This document shows positions 1 through 5,733 of a stretch of DNA of 64,000 nucleotides, one piece after another. Source of the stretch: Aquincola agrisoli (GTDB taxonomy: Bacteria > Pseudomonadota > Gammaproteobacteria > Burkholderiales > Burkholderiaceae_C); NCBI RefSeq assembly GCF_036621135.1, contig NZ_JAZIBG010000028.1, positions 496,001 to 560,000 of the forward strand, in the 5' to 3' direction. The position numbers and the translations under genes were made by a program. Position 1 is the stretch's first letter; each line of letters starts with the position of its first letter. The notes beneath the pieces were generated by a model. It had not been told where the DNA came from and made no database searches. It was given only the letters and a program-made list of their open reading frames with translations.

Positions 1-2
1 CG

Positions 3-994
3 CTGCTCGACCCCGACGGCAAGCTGGGCTTCCCCATCGTCGCCTCGGGCACCGCCTACCCCTACGGCGGCAGCGGCGCCGGTTCGGCGGGCATCCCGGT
101 CGACCCGAACATCCGCAACGGCCGGCTGCTGACCGGCGGCGACCTGGACATCGAGTCGGTGCGCCGCGACAAGAACGGCAACCTCTGGTTCGGCGAGGAG
201 TTCGGGCCCTTCCTCGTCAAGACCGACGCCACCGGCAAGGTGCTGAAGCACGAGGTGGCCTTGCCCAACTCGCTGGGCATCGGCGGCAACCCGCTGGTGC
301 AATCGCCTCAGAACCCTACCTCCCGGGCGGCGCCGGCCACAACCTGCGCGGCTCCAACGGCTTCGAGGGCATGGCCATCAACCCGGCCGGCGACAAGCTT
401 TACACGCTGCTCGAAGGCCCGCTGATCCCCGACGCCGACCAGAAGCGGCTGATCATCAACGAGTTCAGCATCGACACCGAGCGCTACACCGGCAGGACCT
501 TCGGCTACCAGCTCGATCCGTTGGGCACCAACATCGGCGACATGACGGCCATCAACGACCACGAGTTCCTCGTGATCGAGCGCAACGGCCTGCAGGACGC
601 CGCCAACCCCGGCATCTTCAAGAAGGTCTTCAAGATCGACCTGAGCAAGGTCGACGCGAACGGCTTCGCGGAGAAGACGCTGGTCGTCGACCTGATGGAC
701 ATCGCCGACCCGGACGACCTGAACGGCGACGGCAAGACGAAGTTCGACTTTCCCTTCGTCACCATCGAGGACGTGCTGATCCTCGACACCAACACCCTCC
801 TGGTGATCAACGACAACAACTACCCCGGCAACGGCGGACGCAACCTGGCCGGGCCCGATGCGACGGAGTTCATCCAGATCCGGCTGGACACGCCCCTCGA
901 CGTGTCGCCGGTGCCGGAGCCCGGCACCTACGCACTGATGCTCGCGGGCCTGGCCGGCATGGGCCTGGTGGCACGCCGCCGCGGCACGCGCTGA
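3..994 (+). pseudogene. Phytase-like (esterase-like) PEP-CTERM protein, 5' end outside window, frameshifted
   Basis: The start lies outside the window. The first part reads in one frame (…DPNIRNGRLLTGGDLDIESV…, then FGEEFGPF) until VQSPQNP near position 316. The family sequence then continues in another frame (YLPGG…NLRGSNGFEGMAINPAGDKLY) to the stop at 992–994. One extra C in the CCC run at 314–316 would restore a single frame. These motifs are typical of the phytase-like beta-propeller domain. The C-terminus has VPEPGTYALMLAGLAG followed by basic residues, which is a PEP-CTERM sorting signal for export and processing by an exosortase. It is either a true one-base deletion or a sequencing error; the downstream frame shows no decay, so an error or a very recent mutation is likely. 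Confidence 0.75.
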
Positions 995-1020
995 GCCTTG
1001 CCGCCGGCCATCGGGCACCC

Positions 1021-1058
1021 TCCAGAATATGGTGTAAATTGTTTATACCAATTCTGGA
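1021..1058 (+). promoter_or_regulatory. Palindromic operator over the promoter of the H1-like gene
   Basis: An imperfect inverted repeat has arms 1021–1038 and 1042–1058. The outer 8 bases (TCCAGAAT/ATTCTGGA) match perfectly, and the inner parts GGTGTAAA/TTTATACC match with one mismatch and a one-base shift. It is AT-rich in GC-rich surroundings, contains TTTATA as a possible -10 box, and ends 9 bp before the ATG at 1068. The GGAG inside the right arm is also the ribosome binding site, so a bound protein would block both transcription and translation. Autoregulation by the adjacent DNA-binding protein is an inference. Confidence 0.5.
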
Positions 1059-1067
1059 GATTGCCCG

Positions 1068-1559
1068 ATGAGCTTCACCCCCGACGCGGCCGCGCCCGCC
1101 ACCTCTTCCGTCGACGCGCCCGCTGCGGCAGCCGCCCCCGCGGCATCCGCGGCCCCCGCCGCAACGGCGGCGGCAAAGGGCAAGCGGCCTGCGCCACGCG
1201 CGGCCGCCCCTGCGGGCAAGGCGCCGAAGGCCACGGCAAAGGCCGTCGCGCCAAAAGCCAAGGCGAAGGACAAGCCCAAGGCACCCAAGACCGCGCCCGT
1301 CCCTGCGCCGACGGCCGCCGCGGCCGCCCCCAAGGGCAAGGAGAAGCTGGTCCGAGACAGCTTCACGATGCCGCGAGCCGACTTCGACCTGATCGACCTG
1401 TTGAAGGAACGTGCGCTGGGCTTCAAGCACCCGGCCAAGAAGAGCGAACTGCTGCGCGCCGGCCTGCAGGCGCTGGCCGCGCTGGACGACGCGGCGCTGC
1501 AGGCCCGGTTGTCCGGGCTGACCGCGCTGAAGGCCGGCCGGCCGAAGAAGCAGGGCTGA
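1068..1559 (+). CDS. Histone-H1-like Ala/Lys/Pro-rich protein with conserved C-terminal DNA-binding-like domain
   Basis: This 163-residue protein has two parts. Residues 1–90 are low-complexity Ala/Pro/Lys sequence with AKAKDKPKAPK-type motifs like histone H1 tails. Residues 92–163 form a compact domain (EKLVRDSFTMPRADFDLIDL, KKSELLRAGLQAL, GRPKK). This C-terminal pattern recurs in many Burkholderiales proteins of unknown function. The beta-strand-like RDSFTMP followed by two helices recalls a ribbon-helix-helix fold, which is inference. The basic tail suggests nucleoid or polyhydroxyalkanoate-granule association. The ATG is placed by GGAG at 1055–1058. The transporter gene starts 9 bp after its stop, so the two may be cotranscribed. 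Confidence 0.75.
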   Translation: MSFTPDAAAPATSSVDAPAAAAAPAASAAPAATAAAKGKRPAPRAAAPAGKAPKATAKAVAPKAKAKDKPKAPKTAPVPAPTAAAAAPKGKEKLVRDSFTMPRADFDLIDLLKERALGFKHPAKKSELLRAGLQALAALDDAALQARLSGLTALKAGRPKKQG

Positions 1560-1568
1560 CCGCCGCGC

Positions 1569-2615
1569 ATGCCCGCATCCACCCCAGCCCATGCGGGCAC
1601 CTACGGGGCCGACGAATCCGGCCTCATCTGCGGCTACGTGCTGGGCCCCGGGCGTGGCGCCCGGGCACTGGTGTCCGCCGCGGCGGCCGAATGGCTCGCC
1701 GTGCGCCGGCAGGCCGCGCCTGCAGGCAACGACGGCGGCTTCCTGTGGCTGCACTTCAACCTGGCGCACACGGGATCCCAGCCCTGGCTCGAGCGCTTCG
1801 CGGGCCTGCCCGGCGACTTCTTCGACGCGCTGAAGGAAGACCTGCACTCCACGCGCATCGAGCGCACCGACCACCACTCGCTGATCGCGGTGGTCAACGA
1901 CGTCCACTTCGCGTTTTCGTTCGAGCCGTCGGAGATCTCGACGCTGTGGATCCACGTCGACCGCGACCTCGTCGTCACCGCCCGCCGACAGGCGCTGCGC
2001 TCGATCGACCAGCTGCGCACCGCGGCCAAGCGCGGCGACACCTTCGGCTCGCCGATCGAACTGCTGGAGCACCTGCTGCGCGCCCAGGCCGACGTGCTCG
2101 TGCGCATCGTGCGCGACGTGACCTCGCGCGTCGACGGCATCGAGGACGAACTGCTGGCCAACCGGCTCGACCACCGGCGCGTGCGCCTGGGCGCGATGCG
2201 GCGGCTGCTGGTGCGGCTGCAAAGGCTGCTGGCGCCGGAGCCCGCGGCGCTGTTCCGGCTGCTGCAGCACCCGCCCGGCTGGATCGACGAGGCCGGCGTG
2301 CTCGCGCTGCGGCAGTCGACCGAGGAGTTCTCCGTTGTGCTGCGCGACATGTCGGCGCTGCAGGAGCGCATCAAGCTGCTGCAGGAAGAGATCGCGGCGC
2401 GGGTCAACGAGGACAACAACCGCAGCCTCTTCGTGCTGACCGTCGTCACGGTGCTGGCGCTGCCGATCAACCTGATCGCCGGCCTGATGGGCATGAACGT
2501 CGGTGGCGTGCCGCTGGCCGAGGCGCCGCACGGCTTCTGGATCGTCGTCGGGATCGTGCTGGACTTCACCGGGCTGGCGGGCTGGCTGGCGTGGCGGTCG
2601 CGGCGCAGGGACTGA
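1569..2615 (+). CDS. CorA/ZntB-family divalent-metal transporter
   Basis: This 348-residue inner-membrane protein is predicted to move Mg2+, Zn2+ or a similar ion. The long cytoplasmic part is followed by two C-terminal transmembrane helices, with the signature GMN at residues 308–310 (LIAGLMGMNVGGVP) in the loop after the first helix, as in the CorA superfamily. The N-terminal domain (WLHFNLAHTGSQPWL, LHSTRIERTDHHSLIAVVND) is closer to ZntB, a zinc transporter, than to classical CorA. Length agrees with ZntB. The gene follows the H1-like gene by 9 bp and ends just before a strong bidirectional terminator. Which metal it moves cannot be read from the sequence. Confidence 0.85.
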   Translation: MPASTPAHAGTYGADESGLICGYVLGPGRGARALVSAAAAEWLAVRRQAAPAGNDGGFLWLHFNLAHTGSQPWLERFAGLPGDFFDALKEDLHSTRIERTDHHSLIAVVNDVHFAFSFEPSEISTLWIHVDRDLVVTARRQALRSIDQLRTAAKRGDTFGSPIELLEHLLRAQADVLVRIVRDVTSRVDGIEDELLANRLDHRRVRLGAMRRLLVRLQRLLAPEPAALFRLLQHPPGWIDEAGVLALRQSTEEFSVVLRDMSALQERIKLLQEEIAARVNEDNNRSLFVLTVVTVLALPINLIAGLMGMNVGGVPLAEAPHGFWIVVGIVLDFTGLAGWLAWRSRRRD

Positions 2616-2638
2616 CGGCGGCTTCAGGTCCCAAAAGC

Positions 2639-2672
2639 AAAACGGGCTGCACATCGCTGTGCAGTCCGTTTT
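2639..2672. terminator. Bidirectional intrinsic terminator (ancestral tRNA-Phe terminator)
   Basis: A 15-bp stem (AAAACGG, G·T wobble, CTGCACA pairing with TGTGCAG and CCGTTTT) closes a TCGC loop, with A- and T-runs on the two sides. It can stop transcription of the transporter gene on the plus strand. On the minus strand it abuts the displaced 3' end of tRNA-Phe at 2672, so it was probably the original terminator of that tRNA gene before the element inserted. Confidence 0.85.
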
Positions 2673-2717
2673 GGCCAAGGGCGGAATCGCACCACCGACA
2701 CGCGGATTTTCAATCCG
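2672..2717 (-). repeat. Displaced 3' part of tRNA-Phe: distal att site of the integrated element
   Basis: These 46 bp match 4932–4977 inside the intact tRNA-Phe gene with one mismatch (C2690 against A4950, in the T-loop). The match runs from the discriminator base through the T-arm and variable region to the anticodon stem-loop, then stops. The left copy is followed by TTT rather than the complement of CCA, so the ancestral gene did not encode CCA while the present one does. Both copies have the same orientation, as expected for attL/attR made by a tyrosine integrase at a tRNA 3' end. Confidence 0.88.
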
Positions 2718-2960
2718 TCGCAACGGTCGGCATTGGCACCGCATCAGCAAGCAAATCAACAACTTACGGCACGGCACCACCGCAGTACATGCGCGTTGTC
2801 CTGCTATGCCGTTGACACCCTGTTGACAGGCGACGCGGCCGGCTCACGGGGCAAAGAACGCCCGAATGTCGGCCACGGCACCACCGCCGTTCAGGTGCAT
2901 CAGCCACTGCTTGCTACCTCGACAGAGCGAATTTTGATCACTTTCATCGATTCGCCCCAC
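2718..2960. other. Intergenic DNA inside the element, no supported gene
   Basis: No intact gene is visible. On the minus strand, 2947–2900 encodes a 15-codon start (MKVIKIRSVEVASSG) ended by TGA. A neighbouring frame then reads KQWLMHLNGGGAVADIRAFF up to about 2846. Together these look like a small frameshifted gene remnant that I cannot assign. The 14-base word CACGGCACCACCGC occurs at about 2770 and again at about 2877. Confidence 0.35.
2811..2828 (+). repeat. GTTGACA doublet, left copy (candidate integrase arm-type site)
   Basis: GTTGACA occurs at 2811–2817 and 2822–2828, start-to-start spacing 11 bp. The same doublet with the same spacing and orientation is found at 4854–4871. It lies about 94 bp inside the left att repeat. 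Confidence 0.5.
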
Positions 2961-3584
2961 TCACTGCGCCAGCGTGAATTTGATCATCGGCCGGTCGTCC
3001 ACGGCACCGATCTTCCAAGAATAGGACTTCGACAGTAGGCCAGGCGTGCCGGTGGCGTTGTGCTCCAAGACCTAGGTGTTCGCAGGCAGGAAGACCTCTG
3101 CCTTGCCGTTCACCTTGATCCCGAAGGACCGTAGTTGGTCACGGTCTTTCTCCTTCATGGGCGGAACCGCAAGCAAGAAGACACCATCCTTGTCGCGCCT
3201 GATGTTGAAGATCTTCAAGGTACTGACCTGGCGGCCCGCCTTCACGTCCTCATCGATCTGAACATCGAAGCGGCCGTTGCCCGTGTAAGTCATCCTCCGA
3301 ACACCTGGAGCCTTCGCGGCCTTCTCCGCCTCCCGTTTCAAGCCGTCCTCGTCCTTCGCCGGCAGGCTGCCTTTCTCCTTGATGGCCGCAGCCGCTAGAA
3401 AGTGGACGGCAGTCCCTCCGTACTTGTACGTGTAGCCACCATCTGGTTTGAAGTTGACCGAGGCCTCGAACTTCTCAGGCAGCAAGCAGCCGGTGAGGCT
3501 CAGCGCCACCGCCGCCATGGCCACCAGGCGCGCAAATCGGATAATGTTCTGTTCTCCCTGTTCATTGACTGGAAAAGATAGCAA
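2961..3584 (-). pseudogene. Unknown lipoprotein gene interrupted by an in-frame amber codon
   Basis: The frame encodes a signal peptide with lipobox (LVAMAAVALSLTGC), so the product would be lipidated on Cys and held in the envelope. About 130 further residues follow (FKPDGGYTYKYGGTAVHF, FDVQIDEDVKAGRQVSTLKI). A TAG at 3072–3074 ends this frame after VFLPANT. The same frame then continues without further stops for 37 codons (VLEHNATGTPGLLSKSYSWK, then MIKFTLAQ) to TGA at 2961–2963. This downstream part is clearly protein-like, so the amber codon is probably a recent nonsense mutation. The start is uncertain: a TTG at 3584 opens the frame, while GGGAGAAC lies just before NIIRF without a normal start codon. 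I do not recognise the family. Confidence 0.6.
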
Positions 3585-3901
3585 GAGCGCAGAGCACGGG
3601 GGCTTGCCCGGCCCGCACCGGTGCGCATCGCTACCAGGCAGAAGAACAGTTGAACGCCACGGGCAGCAGTTCGTCGCATGCTTTCGGCCGGGCTACGGAG
3701 TTCGATCCGCTCAGGCGAATCGGAGCCCTACCCGGCCGGCTCCTACCGGCCCCATGCCCTGTCCACTGGAGAGGACACCGCGAAATGCTCCTCGGGTGAC
3801 GGTGGTGGTCCGCCAAGGCCGTGAATACCGGCTCATGAGGACGGTGGCCCGCCAAGGCCGGTGAAACGACCGAGGCGCAGCAACTCCGCGAGGTAGAAAG
3901 A
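3585..3901. other. 317 bp of the element without a supported gene
   Basis: No frame here has convincing coding character. An imperfect 26–28-bp direct repeat built on GACGGTGG…CCGCCAAGGCC…GTGAA occurs at 3798–3825 and 3840–3865. A GC-rich inverted pairing of GGCCGG/CCGGCC type lies around 3735–3750. I cannot link these to a known element. Confidence 0.4.
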
Positions 3902-4183
3902 TCAGGCGGCTTCGAAAACGCGAAGTTCGACGTGCAGGCCGGCAGCAGTCGCCATGTTCACCAAAGCATCCAGGCCAAACAAGTTGATCTTTCCCCGCAC
4001 CAGGTCGGACACGCGCGGCTGAGTGACGCCGAACAGCTCAGCAGCTTGCGCCTGGCTGATCCCGCTTTGGGCAATGCGGTCCTTCAACGCAGTCATGAGC
4101 GTCGCGCGCAGCTTCATGTTCTCGGCCTGCTCGGGCGTGTCCTCGATGGCTTCCCACACGCTGGTGAATCGTTGGTCGGTCAT
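3902..4183 (-). CDS. HigA/Xre-type antitoxin
   Basis: This 93-residue protein has a helix-turn-helix in its second half (LKDRIAQSGISQAQAAELFG, then VTQPRVSDLVRGK), which matches the Xre/HigA fold. The ATG at 4183 overlaps the toxin stop by 4 bp (ATGA), so translation is coupled to the upstream toxin. The toxin-first order is typical of higBA. The antitoxin is expected to bind and inactivate the toxin and, with it, to repress the operon promoter through the inverted repeats at 4528–4572. The helix-turn-helix is intact and no damage is seen. Confidence 0.88.
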   Translation of the reverse strand: MTDQRFTSVWEAIEDTPEQAENMKLRATLMTALKDRIAQSGISQAQAAELFGVTQPRVSDLVRGKINLFGLDALVNMATAAGLHVELRVFEAA

Positions 4184-4518
4184 GGCTTCAACTCCTGCAT
4201 CAAGTCGCGGAAGCGCCGCGTCGCCAAGTCCAAATCCGGTTTGCTGGTCTTCTCGGTCTTCTTCTGGAAACAGTGAAGGACGTACACGGCATCCGCCAGC
4301 TTCGCCAGGTAGATCACGCGGAAGGCGCCTGCAGCGTCCCGGATGCGAATTTCCCTGACGCCGGCACCCACGGTGTTCATCGGCTTCCAATCGTCTGGGT
4401 CGCGCCCGCCTTGCACCAGGTCGAGCTGATAGCCCGCCTCGCGCCGGGCGTCCAACGGAAAGGCGCGCAAATCATCAAGGGAACTGCCCCGGAACTCGAT
4501 AGGCTTGGCATCGCTCAC
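4180..4518 (-). CDS. RelE/HigB-type toxin (phage Gp49-like family)
   Basis: With the GTG at 4518 the product has 112 residues (SDAKPIEFRGSSLDDLRAFP, then GAGVREIRIRDAAGAFRVIY, YVLHCFQKKTEKT). These match the HigB/Gp49-like branch of RelE toxins, ribosome-dependent mRNA endonucleases. The Arg-rich strand and the final HCFQKKT segment are the usual conserved parts. Neither the GTG nor an upstream in-frame TTG (4533) has a good ribosome binding site, so the start is uncertain. Its stop overlaps the antitoxin start. It appears full length and is the only apparently functional cargo of this element. Confidence 0.85.
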   Translation of the reverse strand: MSDAKPIEFRGSSLDDLRAFPLDARREAGYQLDLVQGGRDPDDWKPMNTVGAGVREIRIRDAAGAFRVIYLAKLADAVYVLHCFQKKTEKTSKPDLDLATRRFRDLMQELKP

Positions 4519-4527
4519 CCATGGACA

Positions 4528-4572
4528 ATACAAGTTTTTGTATATTGGCGCAAGCGTTTCCCACGGGAAACG
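4528..4572. promoter_or_regulatory. Paired inverted repeats upstream of the toxin-antitoxin operon
   Basis: Two palindromes lie back to back. ATACAA-GTTT-TTGTAT spans 4528–4543. CGTTTCCC-AC-GGGAAACG spans 4555–4572 and is perfect. The AT-rich first one overlaps the likely start region of the toxin and TATATT. They are good candidates for HigA or HigBA operators controlling the minus-strand promoter. Confidence 0.55.
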
Positions 4573-4630
4573 GAGCAGCCAAAGGCCGGCCGGGAGTTCT
4601 CATGCGTCAGCCAGACTACCCGGCCAACTG

Positions 4631-4869
4631 GGCCGAATCTTTGGCTACGCGATATCGGCCTTCAGGGAGGCCGTGGAACGGGTTGGCCTTAACCGTCCAG
4701 ATGGCCAGATGACCCACGTACTCAGGCACACGTTCGCCAGCCACTTCATGATGAACGGCGGCAACATCCTGACGCTGCAGCGCATCCTAGGCCACGCGAA
4801 CGTGACGATGACGAGCACCCGCAGGAAGCAAAGAACCTGAACCCTTTGGGCTGGTTGACACTTCGTTGA
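4631..4869 (+). pseudogene. Tyrosine recombinase (integrase) C-terminal remnant lacking the catalytic Tyr
   Basis: The fragment encodes the end of a phage-type integrase (FREAVERVGL…PDGQMTHVLRHTFASHFMMN, then GGNILTLQRILGHANVTMT). The catalytic HxLRHTFAS and the LGH box are present. After VTMT the family normally continues with a RYAHLAP-like stretch carrying the nucleophilic Tyr. Here that stretch is missing, and the expected tail EHPQEAKNLNPLGWLTLR resumes in another frame at 4813 and ends at 4867–4869. A deletion of roughly 22–25 bp therefore removed the nucleophile and shifted the frame. The N-terminal two thirds are also absent. The position next to tRNA-Phe is where such an integrase is expected. 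Confidence 0.8.
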
Positions 4870-4871
4870 CA
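4854..4871 (+). repeat. GTTGACA doublet, right copy (candidate integrase arm-type site)
   Basis: GTTGACA occurs at 4854–4860 and 4865–4871, the same 11-bp period and orientation as at 2811–2828. The 19-bp units differ only in the three central bases. It overlaps the old stop codon of the integrase and lies about 58 bp from the tRNA 3' end. Confidence 0.5.
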
Positions 4872-4878
4872 GCCAACG

Positions 4879-4911
4879 AAAAACGGGTTGCATCGTGAGA
4901 CACAACCCGTT
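4879..4911 (-). terminator. Intrinsic terminator of tRNA-Phe
   Basis: On the minus strand AACGGGTTG pairs with CAACCCGTT around a 12-base loop and is followed by TTTTT. It lies 18 bp beyond the tRNA 3' end. This terminator came with the element and replaces the ancestral one now stranded at 2639–2672. Confidence 0.8.
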
Positions 4912-4928
4912 GATTTCATTAGGAATTC

Positions 4929-5004
4929 TGGTGGCCAAGGGCGGAATCGAACCACCGACACGCGGATTTTCAATCCGCTGCTCTACCAACTGAGCTACTT
5001 GGCC
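4929..5004 (-). tRNA. tRNA-Phe (anticodon GAA)
   Basis: This is a 76-nt tRNA with 5' GGCCAAG pairing with CTTGGCC, D-arm AGCTCAGTTGGTAGAGC, anticodon stem-loop CGGATTGAAAATCCG (anticodon GAA), T-arm with GGTTCGATTCC, and an encoded CCA. Its 3' part, including CCA, lies within the 46-bp repeat shared with 2672–2717. The 3' half of the present gene was therefore supplied by the integrated element. Confidence 0.97.
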
Positions 5005-5029
5005 AAGAGGCGGGAGTATAGCGTGTTTT

Positions 5030-5728
5030 TCAGAGGGCGCCGCGTTTGTTGCGGCTCAGGTCGACACCGAGCTGCTTGAGCTTGCGGTACAGGTGCGTGC
5101 GCTCGAGGCCGGTCTTCTCGGCCACGCGCGTCATGCTGCCGTTTTCCTTCGCGAGGTGGAACTCGAAGTAGCTCTTCTCGAACGCGTCGCGCGCCTCCCG
5201 CAGCGGACGGTCGAGGTCGAACGACTGCTCGCTCTGCGGACCGAGCTGCAGCGGTTGCGCCGGCGGCAGGCCGAGCCCGCCGGTCATCGCCGATTCGACG
5301 GTGAGGCCGGCATCGCCACGCAGCGGCAGGCCGCCGGGCGCGCCGCCATCGGCCTGGCGCGGGGCCGGCTTGGCCAGGCCGGCCTCCACGGCCCGCAGCA
5401 GCTTTTGCAGGGTGATGGGTTTCTCGAGGAAGGCCATCGCGCCGTACTTCGTGGCCTCCACGGCGGTATCGATGGTGCCGTGCCCGCTCATCATGATGAC
5501 CGGCATGGTCAGCTGCGAGGTACTGCCCCATTCCTTGAGCAAGGTGATGCCGTCGACATCGGGCATCCAGATGTCGAGCAGCACCAGGTCGGGCCGCCGG
5601 CGTTCGCGCGCGGCACGGGCCTGCGCGGCGTTCTCGGCGAGCTCGATGGTGTGACCCTCATCGGTCAAGATCTCGGACAACAGCGCACGGATGCCGAGTT
5701 CGTCGTCAACAACAAGTATTGTGGCCAT
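5030..5728 (-). CDS. ntrX: NtrX-like response regulator without AAA+ domain (REC + Fis-type HTH)
   Basis: This 232-residue protein has an N-terminal receiver domain (ILVVDDELGIR; phosphoacceptor Asp in LVLLDIWMPDVDG near residue 53; KP in LEKPITL) and a C-terminal Fis-type DNA-binding helix-turn-helix (GSMTRVAEKTGLERTHLYRK). Between them is only a Pro/Gly-rich linker. The sigma-54-activating AAA+ domain of classical NtrX is absent, and the length leaves no room for it. The start lies 5 bp after the ntrY stop, so the two form one operon. Without an ATPase it cannot activate sigma-54 polymerase itself and more likely works by repression or simple DNA binding. Confidence 0.88.
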   Translation of the reverse strand: MATILVVDDELGIRALLSEILTDEGHTIELAENAAQARAARERRRPDLVLLDIWMPDVDGITLLKEWGSTSQLTMPVIMMSGHGTIDTAVEATKYGAMAFLEKPITLQKLLRAVEAGLAKPAPRQADGGAPGGLPLRGDAGLTVESAMTGGLGLPPAQPLQLGPQSEQSFDLDRPLREARDAFEKSYFEFHLAKENGSMTRVAEKTGLERTHLYRKLKQLGVDLSRNKRGAL

Positions 5729-5733
5729 GATCC

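Larger units (their letters stand above)
2672..4977. mobile_element. Decayed integrative element in tRNA-Phe (about 2.3 kb)
   Basis: The element is bounded by the two 46-bp tRNA-Phe direct repeats. It carries a C-terminal tyrosine-integrase remnant next to the intact tRNA, an intact HigBA-type toxin-antitoxin pair, a lipoprotein gene interrupted by an amber codon, and about 560 bp without recognisable genes. Two copies of a GTTGACA doublet lie near its ends. Base composition is lower in GC than the surrounding core genes. It looks like the shrunken end of a larger island; the toxin-antitoxin pair may explain why this part was kept. Confidence 0.8.

Noticed and set aside
870..2780. A 636-codon open frame on the minus strand opposite the H1-like and transporter genes
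   Set aside because: It is an effect of high third-position GC. The sequence is Arg/Gly/Gln-rich without domains, and the plus-strand genes have clear family motifs.
2733..3038. Possible 101-codon plus-strand gene
   Set aside because: It runs antisense to the end of the lipoprotein gene and has no coding character.
3631..3855. Possible 74-codon minus-strand gene in the element
   Set aside because: No ribosome binding site, no family features, and Arg/Pro/Ser bias as in random GC-rich DNA.
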